64,000 nt of DNA from NCBI GenBank assembly GCA_030522415.1, contig CM060121.1, positions 22,231,142 through 22,295,141 on the forward strand, given 5' to 3'. This DNA comes from Channallabes apus (taxonomy: Eukaryota; Chordata; Actinopteri; Siluriformes; Clariidae). Positions within the stretch are counted from its first letter, which is position 1. The number at the start of each line of letters is the position of its first letter. Under the pieces are notes generated by a model, which worked only from the letters and a program-made list of their open reading frames with translations, ran no database searches and had not been told where the DNA came from. This document shows, in pieces, positions 38,801 through 51,254 of this stretch. The translations under genes were made by a program, and so were the position numbers.

Positions 38801-39114
38801 TACCACATGATTGACTGATTTTATAAAAACTTGCATAAATCAGCAGGTGTACAATGTGTTCCTGATAAAGTGCTCAGTGAGCAAGTTATGTTCATTTTAG
38901 CTCGTTCCAATAATTCTGTGCTTGAGTACCACATTAAAATGGTAATTGAAGTTCACAGTGTGAGATTAAACACCACACAGTGTTGTTATGGTGTATTGCT
39001 CAGGAATGCTAATGCCTTAAGCAGTTTAATCAAGTCTGTACTGAAAGTAATGCAAAAGTGGCCAAAACGTTTTTTAATTAACTGATATAGTTTGCTCTAA
39101 TTGCATGTGTTAAA

Positions 39115-39440
39115 GGCAGGTTCAAATGGTTAAGGCGCTGAGGTAACTGATCGAAAGGTCAGGGGTTCAATGGCCACTGTTGCTGGGTGCTGTATCATGG
39201 CTGTATTACAGTACTCGTAAGGTTGTTGTTCTTCTTTCGGCTGCTGCCGTCAAGTGGTCACCACCTGATCTGCACAAGCACTTGGAACAGGATTTACGCC
39301 AGATGCCCTTCCTGATACAAACCGTCCCATTTTACTTAGGTTTAGGACTGGCACTGCATCTAGTGGCTGGGAATTGAACCCAGGTCTGCATGGTACAGGG
39401 TTAGGTATAGGTAGGTATAGGAAATCTACCAATGAGCCCC
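39115..39440 (+). mobile_element. tRNA-derived SINE, degenerate
   Basis: tggttaaggcgctgaggtaa resembles a tRNA A box and aggggttcaatggccact a decayed B box. The body (ttcttctttcggctgctgcc, ttacgccagatgcccttcct) matches a very common fish repeat. No cloverleaf can be formed, so it is not a tRNA gene. Confidence 0.5.
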
Positions 39441-39939
39441 CAAGTTGCTATAAGGTCCATATAACAAATTATTGAATTTTAATGTTGGCCAAGAACTATT
39501 CCTGTACACAATAGGACTACTCAATATAGTCTCCATCCGAACCCCTTTTGTCGCTGTAGATGGTTTGCCTCTGTGCTACAGAATGTTTACGGAGGCGACA
39601 CCATTGACAAGATCAATGTGCACGGATTTATGAAGAAAGTCAACTGAGACAAAGGGGAATTTCAAAGAGGATTCGAGAGTTGGGTTCAACCATGGTGCAA
39701 ATGCATGTTTTGTGATGGAGACTATGTTGAGTGTATAGAGGAAGAGTTACCAATAAGTGCAATTTGAATCAACTGTGTCAGTTAATAATAATAATAAAAA
39801 ATTAGGTTAGGTTATGCCAAAAAAAGGTTTTGCATTACTTTCGGTATAGCCTTTGTATTAGCAGTGTACGCGAAGTGGCGCACTAGTCTGAATGACTTTT
39901 TTGTAGGGTAGAGTAGATGAAGAGATTTGCGTAGCGGTG

Positions 39940-40149
39940 AAGCAGAACGAGTGGGCGGGGCTTCGGTCTGAGACTACAGTGAAAACACTGGCGGCATCAT
40001 TAGGAGAAAGAATCCACTACTGATCTGATTAAGAATACAGTCTACAGCTGAACATCAAGCAACTGTTCGATTATTTAGTGCTGTGGGGCGTTTTATCTTT
40101 TCTTTTGTGAACCCGTTTCTCATATTCACCGCCTGAACAAACCGCCACC
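39940..40149 (+). promoter_or_regulatory. Probable promoter and 5' UTR of nptxr
   Basis: A GC box (gggcgggg, ending at 39960) and rising CpG content precede the nptxr coding frame. An in-frame TGA at 40108-40110 closes the frame upstream of the CTG start. No TATA box is evident. Confidence 0.45.
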
Positions 40150-43100
40150 CTGAAGTTCATTGTGGTGATCCTGGCCGCCGGGATGGTGGCGTTTGTCGGA
40201 GCCGTAATCTGCATCATCGCCGCGGTGCACGGCGGCTCCCCTTCTCCCGCAGCCGCAGCCTCGACCGCCGCACAGCCCCATGCCGGTAACCAGACCCTGG
40301 CTGCGGGTTCAGGTGTCCTCACCTTCCCGTCAGGCTCCGTGGCCCGGGCAGGACCGGTGGACGCGCTCCATGGGAGCAGCCCTGACTCTCCAACCTTCTA
40401 CGGGATCACCGGGAGAACGGGAGGCGACAACGGCGAGCAGCAGGTGGTAAGAGTGAGCAAGCTGATCTGTACTCCGGTTCCGGCTGGAGAGTGCAGACCG
40501 AAAGGCTTCCAGGCGGACGAGCAGACAGTACACGCAGACTGGGGGGATCTCCGCGCTACGGCGGAGGAGCTCAGGCGCACCGTGGAGCAGCAGGAGGAGG
40601 AGATCCGCGCCGAGCAGCGCACCATCCGCGATCTGACCGGGAAACTCTCCGTCTGTGAAGGCGGCACGCGCAGAGGCGAGGGCTTGTGGGCTGGGAGGAG
40701 GGACACCAGAGACGGGCTCATGATGCAGGACGACGCGGGACCGCCTGCACTCACTGTCCGCGAACTGGAGAGAGCCATCATGCACATGAAGGAGCGCATT
40801 GAGAAACTGGAGGTACACTTAAGCTGTTCCTATAGTGGGGTGTGTGTGTGTGTGTTAGAAATTGTTTGTTTCATGGCAAACGATAAAGAAGTAGTTACCC
40901 TGAATCAAAGTGTGTAGAATAATTTGCAAAAATAATCAAAATGGAATTTGCCTCCTTTGTTCTGTTTCTTTGATGTGTCAGGAGGTTCACTTCGAAAGGT
41001 TGCCTTATATTAGATCCCACAATGAAAATATATAGTGTGGAAGGATGGTTGAGACCTCAAAGTAATCATAAACTTTGAAATAAATGCTTCACATTTTATT
41101 CTTTATTCTTTAATATTCTTTATTCAATATTCAGTATTCAGCAATTCAAATAGCCAAATTGTACCATATATGCTCATAATCGTGTATTTAGTGTATTAGC
41201 ACTAGCACTTTTTTTTTATATATAAATGTATTTATGTTAACGTATAGCAAAAATCTAATAATTATAACATGGAATTCCAACGCTGTGAAATGGTAATTAA
41301 TTAATAATGTAAGACTGGACTGAAAGAGAAAAAGGTAAAGGCACTGGTTAGTGTCCTCCCAGACTACAGACTATGAATTTTTGATTATAGTGGGGAAAAA
41401 AAGGAAAGCAACAATCTAGTAATATTAGCCGTTAATATCTAATTATCAGTTTGTCGTGTCTCCCAAACGATATGTAAAAATTGCACACCAATAATCCTAC
41501 AAGTTCTACTGTACATTATTGCGAGTATTTTGTTATCGATGTGTCCAGCAAAAAAAAGATACATTTACTTTATTGTGTAAATGGTTTTACCAGAAGCTCA
41601 GCAAGACCATTTACACAACAGGTGGCATGGTTTAATAGTTTGTCTTATAGTGAAAAAAAAATGCATTCAGCATTAAATTATATGACGAAGCAGCGCGTCT
41701 AAGTGACCTGCTGGAACTCAGAATAAGCATTTGGCAGAACACAGTTTACTGTATACACGCACACACCCACAGGGAGAGTTTAGCAAAGCAGTGGTAGGTT
41801 TTGGATGCGATCTTGCTGTGCAGATGATCACGCATATTTTTAAGTCTCCCCTCCCCGCCGTTTCCCCCCTTGTTTCTGCTCCGCTCGCGCGCGCATCGTG
41901 CTCGAGGTGATTTACGGCTCTGCGCTAGAAACGCGCGGCTCTGATTGGCTGCAGTCCGAGCGCTCGCGCCATTCCCGAGTTTGATCACAGGAGTGCCGCA
42001 ACGCTGAACAGCGCGCGCGTGCTCACGCCACTCTCCTGTGTGGTTCATTCGAAATCAATAACGTCAATGCCTCCTGATGATTAATTAAGAAGCCGCGCGT
42101 GAGCATTACATTAAGGAGGACGGGGGGAAAGTGGAGTAATGAATGATAGGTTACAGCTGCTGTACTGCTGCCAGAACAAGTGTAGTATTTCGGCGTTTTT
42201 CATTTATTTTAATATTCTGGAGCATGCAGGATAAATTACATACAGCAGGTCTGAAGATGGATGAGTTCTGTACAGTGTACAGTACAGCCCAGTGCTTGCA
42301 GTCCACAGTCCAAACTGATGATGATTATTATTATGATGCAATGCAGTTGCATGTAAATATGAATATGAAAATCCTCACCGAAAGTGTGCTAATATGCTAT
42401 AAAATTGATATCAGGCCCTGAGCATGGTGCTGAAACAAATCCAGCACTGATTACCTGCCCAATCCTCTGTTGCTGTGTTTTGTCAAACCTAATAACACCT
42501 TCTGGGAACAAGCAACCTACTGTGTTCATATTTATGCCCTAGGCTTGTCTAAAAGTGTGAGTGTATTTGAATTTTTAAATGAGTAAAAGAGTAAGTTTTT
42601 TTTCATGATGTCTCAACATCAATGTAAACTGGGATCAAACACAGATTCAAATTCATCCAATAGCAAGCCTGAGTTACACACCTGTATCATCTAACATTAA
42701 TGATCAGTGTCACTCGGTGCATCCCTAATTTATAATGCATGATGTGTTCTTGTAGGCAGAAATGGCTCCACTGGCTCACAACCACACAGAGTCAGGGCAG
42801 AAGGGTCAGAAGGGCAAAGGCAGTGTCTCGAGCGCAATCGCACACCATGGAGTCTCAGCACAGCGGCGAGTGGAGGATCTGGAGCGAGAGCTGAAGCGTA
42901 AAATGCAAGTCCTGGAAGAGGAGAGGAAAACACTTCGAAAGGAAGCCAAGAAACATCAACAGCACATTGACCACGGACTGGACGCTGTCCACCAACGTAT
43001 CAGCAGTCTTGAGCAAGGTGAGAGAGTGAGAATGAGAAAGGGATGGATTAAAGGAATGAATGTACTGCATGAGGGAGTAAACAAATGGTTGTATAGACAA

Positions 43101-46100
43101 ATAGAGTAAATAAATAAACAGAAGGGAATTTCTCAATGTATTCATATATATAGTATGTAGCCCTAAGGTTGGACACTGACATGTATGCAGAATTTTATCA
43201 CTTTTGAAATAAAAGGTGTCAAGAGAAAGGTACTGATCTGAGAATGTAATGTATTGTTGCACCAGTAAAAATTTAATTAGTTCTGACATAAAAATACAAT
43301 GTTGTAAAAACATATGTGAAAGGTTCATTTAAAGAACTTTCACATTTGTATGTGCATAATTCAGCTGGGTTAAATGATTCCTTATATGTCTTTGACCATG
43401 TCATATAATTGTAAATTATTTTCATATACACTACCAGTCCAAATTTCAGATCAGATTCAATATTATTAATAATAATAATAATAATAATAATAAGTTTATT
43501 TTATATAGCGCCTTTCAAGAGACTCAAGGTCGCTTTACAATAATACATAGAAGGAGACATCTGAAAGACGTCAGAACAAAATATAGATAAACATGAAAAC
43601 CGGTAGTATTTATCTAACGCATACTCAAAGAGTGGAAAAACAGGACGAGAAAAGATATGTTTTAAGGGGGGTTTGGAAATCCTGTAATGAAGAAAGATCA
43701 CGGATGTGTTTGGGAATAGAATTCCAGAGTGTGGGGGCAGAAATACTAAATGCTCGTCCTCCAAATGATGCTAATCTATGACGAGAAATTACCAGTAGAC
43801 CATCATCTGCAGATCGGAGTGTGCGAGCAGGGGAGTAAGTATGAATAAGACCCGAGATCTATGGAGGGGCAAGACCATGGAGTGCTTTGAAGGTGATAAG
43901 GAGAATCTTGTATTGGATGCGGGAGCGAATGGGTAGCCAATGAAGTTTGTGTAGGATGGGAGTGATGTGTGAGGATTTCTTTGAATAAGTGAAAATTGAG
44001 AAAATTGAGAAAATTGAAAATAAGTATTAAATAAGTATTAAATTTTTAAATAAGTATTAAATTTTTATTCATATAATTGTAAATTATTTCCATATACACT
44101 ACCAGTCCAAATTTCAGATCAGATTCAATATTATAACATTTTTATTGAATTCATAAAAATTGCCATTTGTGATAGAATATTTATTGCTTCTATAAAAGAT
44201 TTTGACAAAGAATCCGCATTGTAATTTGTTTCTAAAGCAAATGTAAACACTGAAATTAATTATTTACTAATTTATGTCTCAAAATGTGTTAATAATATGT
44301 TCTTGTAAAACCCTTATCTTGCCATAAACAAAGATTTAAAATGTAAAAGAAGCAGTCGGGAGCTTAGTGTATTTGAAGGAGCTCATGTCTGTGTGTGTGT
44401 GTGTGTGTGTGTGTCAGGTCTGTCTGAGAACAGGTTCCCAGAGGGTTACAGACTCTCATTTCCTCTGCGGAGCAGCTCAATGTATGCTGTGGTGAAGCGA
44501 GCAATCCCTATGCTGCATGCCCTCACCGTCTGCATGTGGCTCAGGCCTGCGCAGAGCATCCTGGGAACTGCAGTTTCTTATGCTGTTTCAGTAGACCCTC
44601 ATGAGCTGGTGCTGCAGCAGTTAGTCCATGGACCTGTCGAGCTTATCATCAAAAATGAGGTATAAACCATGATTTATGACCAGGGAATGGCCATTGCATT
44701 TAAGTCAATGTGAAACCATGTCTAATCATGCATTGTATGTTATGTTAGTATGAGGGTATAATAAAATGGACAATTTGATTTGATCCGGAAATACAGTATG
44801 TGAATAAAATTATTTTGGGTGACACAGTGACATAGTGGTTAGTACTCTGGCCTTGCACCTCCAGGGTCAGGGTTCGATTTACTGCCTGAGGTCTGTGTGT
44901 ACGTGGCGTTTGCGTGTTCTTGCCGTGATTGGTGGGTTTCCTTTGGGTACTCCGGTTTCCTCCCACAATCCAAAGATATGCAGATTAGGTGAATAGGCAT
45001 TTCCTGATTCCCTGTAGTGTCTGTGCGTGTTTGATTGGCACCCTGTCAGGGGTGTACAATGACTTGTGCCCTGGGGCTTCTAAACTAGCCTCCAGGCTTA
45101 CCACGGGGGATATTGGAAGATGAGTAAAAGAGTAAGTGTATTTGAATTTTTTGGTTGGACAGATCAGTTCACACATTATATATAGCTATGACAATTTGTT
45201 CACCACTTACACCAGCTCAGCATCATTAAGTGTTTAAGTTTCTTTTTCACTGGTTAATTTCCTTTTGCTATTATTGACAACCCTTAAAATGTTAGTCGCA
45301 TTCCAATATAAAGCTCTTCCTTAGATACCCCTGCTCATGGCAAGAGCTTTCCTGTGACTGTAAATCCTCCCAATAATAACATAATTGAAATTCATGAGAT
45401 TCACTCACTGCCCCGAGCCTCTCGTTATGATCAGCAGATCAAAATGAGAGGGTTTAAGCATACCCTAAAGCGATGTTTGAGAAAAACGATGCTGATGAAA
45501 CATTCAACATTCTTTCCTTCCTCCTATAGGTGGCACAGTTTTATCTGAACCTCACGATGGGTTCTTGGCAGCATGTGTGTGTCACTTGGAACAGGAGAGG
45601 AGGAGTGTGGCACGCCTACGTGGGAGGCAAGCTGAAAGTTGAGGGGAAGGACCTGGCAAGCCGCCACTACATCCGTCCCGGAGGAACGCTTGTCCTGGGC
45701 CAGGAACAGGTGAGTCATACACGGGCTGGCGCTCAAGACGACCAGCTGAGCTGAAAACTGTAGTCATAATTCCAGGGATGAGAGCTAAGCAGGTGTATAT
45801 ACAGAGTGAGCGTAAAAGATGTACATTCATATATTTAAACCTACTCTAGATAGAGAGATATGAATGGTGTGGCATTATGTAAGATAAATGAATTTTATAT
45901 ATGAATTTTTAAAAATATAATTTGTTTAAAAGACTGTATTCTCACCCTGTGCTGTGTTTATAAATGCAAAATTAATAGTCATTTCAAAGGGATTGTATTC
46001 TAATTGCAGATAAATACTTTACAGAATTAGAAGTTGTTGCACTCATTCGGTTTCACACAATCCGTGGACAAAAAAACTAATATATTAAGTTTTATAAGAC

Positions 46101-46689
46101 CATAAATTATGTTTTAAAGTAATACTACTACTACTACTACTACTACTACTAATAATAATAATAATAATAACAACAAACATGTAGTTGCATTGAATTTTCA
46201 CCTGTAAAGGAGTGTGATTAATTAGCACTTAAGTTTTGCATTTTTATTATTATTATTTTTTTTTTAATGGTGCTGTTTTTCACACTGCTATAAGTTTTTC
46301 TTAAAAAAAAAAAGTGTAGTCTTTGGTTGTTCACGTGATGAAGCTTGGAATTCATGAGGATTTCACAACACAAGTTTTCCTTTGAATTTAAAAAGTAACA
46401 ATTTTATTTGTATTAATAAGACAAGGCTCCTGCTGCTGTCGTTTCTTCCATGCAGGGTTCAATGGGTGGACTTCGTTTCGAGGCAACACGAGCTCTCTTA
46501 GGTGACCTCTCTCAATTTAACATGTGGGACCGGCCGCTCACTCGTGCAGAGCTTTCCGCAATAGCCCAGTGCAGCACGGGAATGCTGGGTAATGTAGTCC
46601 CTTGGACCAGCCGCGAGGTGGAAGTGTTCGGAGGGGTCACCAAGCAGCCGGCCGAGCACTGCTCTCATCACGCTAGCGTGCAGCAGTGA
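40150..46689 (+). CDS. nptxr: Neuronal pentraxin receptor, CTG-initiated type II membrane pentraxin
   Basis: Five exons, 40150-40812, 42756-43017, 44418-44659, 45530-45709 and 46456-46689, join in frame to 526 residues. The chosen start is CTG at 40150 in the context gccaccCTGa: an in-frame stop lies 13 codons upstream and no ATG intervenes. The frame opens with the conserved signal anchor (KFIVVILAAGMVAFVGAVI). Coiled-coil segments follow at about 130-170, 197-221 and 255-307, with glycosylation sequons NQT, NHT and NLT. The pentraxin domain is carried by exons 3-5, with the paired cysteines in VCMWLRP and HVCVTW (Cys406) and the LVLGQEQ strand. The family clusters AMPA receptors at synapses together with NPTX1 and NPTX2. 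Exon 3 is preceded by a (TG)n tract. If CTG is not used, the first in-frame ATG (40183) would cut into the membrane anchor. Confidence 0.94.
41850..42125. promoter_or_regulatory. Orphan CpG island in nptxr intron 1
   Basis: About 270 bases with roughly two dozen CpG dinucleotides (ctcgcgcgcgcatcg, acagcgcgcgcgtgc) stand out from the AT-rich intron. An inverted CCAAT box (ATTGG, 41944-41948) lies in the middle. No coding frame with splice sites was recognised on either strand. It could be an alternative or antisense promoter, or an intronic enhancer. Confidence 0.5.
43402..44134. repeat. Dispersed repeat bounded by a 65-bp direct duplication
   Basis: A 65-base segment at 43402-43466 (starting catataattgtaaattatt) recurs at 44070-44134 with one mismatch. 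Between the copies lie an (AAT)n run and a known but unclassified fish repeat at about 43500-43985 (tttatatagcgcctttcaag, ccatggagtgctttgaaggt). It lies in intron 2 of nptxr. Confidence 0.65.
44389..44417 (+). promoter_or_regulatory. (TG)n tract in place of a polypyrimidine tract at the nptxr exon 3 acceptor
   Basis: The 3' splice site reads (tg)n then tcag at 44417, with about 13 TG units directly upstream and no pyrimidine run. The exon identity is secure because it encodes pentraxin-domain residues and the phase fits. Confidence 0.7.
44815..45125 (+). mobile_element. tRNA-derived SINE, common family, plus orientation
   Basis: It begins gggtgacacagtgacatagt, then ggttagtactctggc (A-box region) and cagggttcgatttactg (B-box region). 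The body includes ggtactccggtttcctccca and tccaaagatatgcagattag. It is the best copy of this family in the window and lies in intron 3 of nptxr. Confidence 0.7.
46122..46168. repeat. (ACT)n-(AAT)n trinucleotide repeat
   Basis: Adjoining tracts of ACT and AAT triplets in the last intron of nptxr. Confidence 0.85.
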
Positions 46690-47640
46690 GGAGGACACAT
46701 CAGGAAAGGATGGGGTGGTCGGTGTCGGAGACAAGGTGGTCAGATGAAAGGGGACTGGAATTGCTTGTCTGGTTGAAGCAATTACTTAATTGTATAGCTA
46801 TTGTTTATTTTTTATCAGGAATATTTTTTTTCAATGTTTTGTGAAAGAGAAAGGATTTACAAAGTCGGAACTTGTAAGACAAATACGTTCATTTCTTTTT
46901 TATTTTGAAATAGTAGGAATAGTTAGGTTTAGGCATCAGTTTGATTATTTCTTTGCACTTTAACTTTTTGTTATTCTTCATGTTGAAGATACAGATGTTA
47001 CATAGTGACCATCCTAAGCTCACTTGGACACAACCTATAATCTGACTACAATGCCTACAGAGGAGGAAAATCTGAAATAATTTAAAATTAAATGCAAAAA
47101 TGCAATGTAATGTTTACAAATTGTGATATTATTAGTTTCTAATCTATTTTCCCTAAATTTAGTCATTTTAAAACAAACAGCATGCTTTGTTCCTCACCAC
47201 ACGTCCTTCATGCCCTGATGTAATCACTAATGATGGGCCTCTCCCATGAAGTCACACTAATGTACAGTATACATGCCAGGAAAAGCCATTAATAGAGAAT
47301 GTGGTCATTTTGCAGCTCAAAGTAATTAATGGATATAAAAAAGTCATACGCTGGTTCTGATCACGACTTTATAAGAAACATTGTGTTTCTGTCCTTTTAT
47401 AATTACAAGGTCTGGTTTTCAGTACAGGATAGATGAGCACATTTGTGAACAGCACAAAGTTGTGTGCTGTGAATAAGCTAGCATGGACATGAATAAGACA
47501 GTAATAAGAATAAGTAAGTCTTTTATTTATGTCTAAGGCCAACAGTTTTTCTTTTATAAAATAAGCTACTATACAGTACTTTACTATACTATAAGAACTA
47601 TACATTTGTTTAAAATGATTCAAATATAATATAAAATAAA
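46690..47640 (+). other. nptxr: Probable 3' UTR of nptxr
   Basis: There is no coding frame after the stop at 46687-46689. The first plausible AATAAA I found is at 47635-47640, so the 3' UTR may extend for about 950 bases. The end point is uncertain. Confidence 0.35.
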
Positions 47641-48049
47641 ACTAATCACATTCCATAATTTTTCTTTTTTTACTTTTATTTTATTTATTATTTTTTTATT
47701 TATAATTTTTTTTGTATTTAACTTATTTAAAAAATTTGGAGTTGCTGTCTTAAATCCTGATATTAAGTAAATACAGTAAAGCTAACAGGAAAGTTTTGTA
47801 CTTGGAATGTTTACCTGGACCCATTTATGTTGTATTTTATTCTGGTAGAAATCTTGGCTCAAACTGTTTTTTCTACCTGACCTTCCTTAAGGTCCATAAA
47901 ACATTCAATAACCCATGATGCAGTACATTTTGTTACGCAATTGTTGTTGATATCTATACATTAAACTTTTGATAACTGTGATTAAATCCACATTCCATAT
48001 AAAAAGAGATAAGAAGTGTGCTATGTAAAATGTATATCATGTGTGTGTG

Positions 48050-48093
<44 letters not shown>

Positions 48094-49609
48094 CAGAGTG
48101 TTATATCAGACTAAGTTATTATTATCAGATTACAGTGATGAAGTGAGGTAGAGGTTCGGCTGTGGCATCCGTACTGAAACTGAAACACGGAGCACAAACG
48201 CCAGCAAACAGTGGACTTGCACCTGTTACTACTGCAGATAAACCTGAGAGGATATTAATATTGTTTTGCACAATTTCGTGATGTTTGATCAGCAGCATGT
48301 AGTAGCACAAGGATGACTATTTGATGGCTGAACTGAAAAGACTTATTGATCTATCATTTATATTCAGTGTTTATCTTCTTTAGAGTTCATTTACGCTTAT
48401 GTACTGTATAGTCATTTATTACTGTTAATGCAGTGCCTGTTATTTGTTTAAAGATGTCACTGTAATGTCATGCACATGGTATATGCATAAAAAGATCCCT
48501 CATGTTAAAAGAAAAATCTTTCTTGTGTTGAGCACTTGGTACTCTTTTTTTCTATACTGTTGCTTTTCTAAATTCATCTTCCATATCTTCCATTGTGTTA
48601 CTACGAGACTAACTCTGCAAAACATTTTACTATGAAGAGTTGAATTGACTTCACTCTTAAAAACTCTCATTTATTATTTTTTTTATTGCTTCGATTATCT
48701 AACAATGAAAGAACCACACATAAATGTACTCTACTTCTTATTATTTATCCCATGGCACTGTCTCCGTTCCTTAGCAACCATTCCATCACATCTCGCTACA
48801 GAGCAGACAGCCAGAAACACTTTGCTCATCTTAGGTCCCGTGGCATGCAGTGGAAAAACACGTGCTCGTCTGGAGCTCTAATGCAGATTAGAATAATCTT
48901 ACCCACACTTTATGAGAAATATAATGCACATTCTTGACTGCACCGGTACAATATATTGTTAAACTTTCAATAAGCACAAATAAATGGATTAATTTATATT
49001 GTACATATCAGAATTGCATACTGTCTGTAACACAAATTACTATACTGGGATAGAACTTCTTTTAATCTAAAAGCCTTACAATGTAGTAAATTAACCTATA
49101 GATTTTGGTACTCGCAGATCCTGCAATATTGTTTTACTATATTAAATACAAAACAGAGTTTGTTGTAGAGAAAGAAAACAAAGCACCAGAAGAACTAGGA
49201 GTAAAAAAGTAAAATAAAGTAAATTGATTTACTAGAAGTCAAATAAAATAATTTTGCCCATTTCTATTTCTTATTTTCTGGGATCCAGTTTTATATTTAA
49301 TTCAAAATACTATGTTCTAATGAATACTATGGTGTTCTAATACTTTTGCCATGTTAGCTGACAGACTTCTGCACAAAGCAATGTTATTGGATGGGCCATT
49401 AGTCAATTAACTGATAAAATGAGATATTTTATTGAAGTTAATAATCTCATATTGTAGATTTCTACAAAATAAAAAATAAATAAATAAATAAAATCACCCT
49501 ACAAATTCTAAAATGCAATTTTCCATAAGAAAAAAAATTATTAACAGAATGTAAAAAAAAAAAAAAAGTAACTGCAAAGTAGATTTAATAAGGTTTCAGT
49601 GTATTCTCC

Positions 49610-50175
49610 TTAATGAGACTGTGGTCCTTGTGTCTCTTGCAAACTCCCTGCACACTGACCCAAGACGGAAATCAAACCCAGACCCTGGAGGTGCAAAGCG
49701 ACTTCTTCTAAAATGAGACTTCTGGGTCCTTGAGTCATACTGTGTTACTTTTTCCCCTTGGTATAAACATTCTACTTTCTGTTAGGTGAATTTTCTTTGT
49801 ACTAAAAATTTAATAAATAAATTAAGAAAATTGGAAATGTAACCCAAACAATTTGAAGCAAAATCTCCATACAGGTTACATGCATTGTAAAAAAGTCATC
49901 ATTATCATTACTGCTTCATCCTGTATGCACAGGGTCATGGAGGCCCTGGAGCTTATCCCAGGAGAGGCAAGGTACACCATCGTAGTGCAAACACACCAAA
50001 CAGGCAATTTGTAAATGGCAATTAGCCTAATCTGCATGTATTTGGACTGAGGGAGGAACCTGGAAAAAAACCAACAAAGTCCTGAGAGAACATGAAAACT
50101 CTGTGCACACAGACCCAAGGTGAGAATCGAACCCAGACCCTTGAGGTGCAACATGACACTGCCTCCCACCATGTC
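49610..50175 (-). mobile_element. Two SINE copies, minus orientation
   Basis: The copy at 49885-50175 keeps most of the body and ends gagaatcgaacccagacc, the inverted B-box region. A short fragment at about 49625-49700 (gaaatcaaacccagaccctg) lies just before it. Confidence 0.6.
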
Positions 50176-50682
50176 GACAGTGTAAATAGGTCATATTTAT
50201 TTATTTACATTTTCTTCTTTAGTGAGATCATGACTGAAACTAGGGTCAGGCTATGGTGGTCTAAAAATTAGGGCAGGGAGAATGGAACTTATACTCAAGT
50301 CAATAATCAATTTTCTACAATCCTCTTATCAGGTCAGAAGTGTAGATCTACTGTAGAAAGAATCTATCTTCTATCTTTTGAAGAAAATGGGACACATACT
50401 TTCCTTTCAGTCCTCCTTGTGAAACTGGTAAACTAGCATTTACTGTACTAGTGCAGTTCTTCTACTTATGAAATCTTAAACGTAAAAACTAATTACATTG
50501 ATTACCTCAGGGCCTAGCCATGAATTAGTAATCACATCTAATCTTGCATACACTGAATGCATAAAATATTTTTAATGGATTTTAACTAGTTGCAAAAAAA
50601 ACAAAAAACAAGTGTGAATGTGAAATAGGTTCTTCTACAAAAACATAGTCTACAACTCTTTAGGTCTACATGATCTTATACA

Positions 50683-51212
50683 CATACGGAGAAAAGTATA
50701 AAACCTGTAATGATATTGTATCCAAATACATATAATTCAACATACAGTTGGTCCCCCTTTTGCAGCTATAAGAGCTTCCACACTTCTAAGAAGGCTGTCC
50801 AGAAGATTTTGGAGTGATTCTGTGTCCATCCATTCTGTAGAGTATTTATGAGGTCAGAAACAGATATTAGACGAGAAGGCCTGGCTTGCAATCTCCATAA
50901 CAGTTCATCCCAAAGGTGTTCAATGGGGTTGAGGTCAGGGCTCTATGTGGGCCCAGTCAAGTTCTTCCACACCAAACTCATTAAACCATGTCTTTATAGT
51001 CCTTGCTTTGTTCACTGGGGTTCAGTCATGTTGAAATAGAAAAGAGCCTTCCCCAAACCTTTGCCACAAAGTTGGAAGCATTACTATAGCATTATCCTAA
51101 ATGTTTTGGTATACAGAAGTATTAAGATTGGCCGTCACTGGAGATAAGGGAACTGATTGAAACACCTGAATTCAATAATTAACAGGTTTGGTCAAATACT
51201 TTTGTCCATATA
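50683..51212 (-). mobile_element. Deletion derivative of a Tc1-like transposon
   Basis: The minus strand at about 50890-50935 decodes to SPDLNPIEHLWDEL, the C-terminal signature of Tc1 transposases, followed by LQARP. The right end aatacttttgtccatata and the left end ggagaaaagtataaaa are decayed inverted termini. It is about 530 bases long, so most of the transposase is gone. Confidence 0.7.
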
Positions 51213-51254
51213 ATGTATCTTTTCAGACTAGAGAGAAACATATGCAAAATATGA

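Larger units (their letters stand above)
35903..40107. other. Intergenic region between cbx6 and nptxr
   Basis: No gene was seen. It holds SINE copies at 36610-37115, a dispersed repeat at 37165-37310, (TG)n at 37902-37938, a repeat copy at 38475-38800 and a tRNA-derived SINE at 39115-39440. The last 200 bases become CpG-richer and contain a GC box (gtgggcgggg, 39951-39960), probably the nptxr promoter. Confidence 0.6.

Noticed and set aside
39115..39190. Possible tRNA gene from A-box and B-box-like motifs
   Set aside because: The stems do not pair into a cloverleaf and a SINE body follows; the same applies at 15716-15855 and 44815-44890.
40330..40818. A 162-codon minus-strand open frame and a second of 133 codons
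   Set aside because: They are antisense shadows of the GC-rich nptxr exon 1, whose plus-strand frame matches a known protein.
41746..42048. A 100-codon minus-strand frame in the intronic CpG island
   Set aside because: An open frame is expected by chance in GC-rich DNA; it lacks recognisable domains or splice sites. The island itself is kept as a finding.
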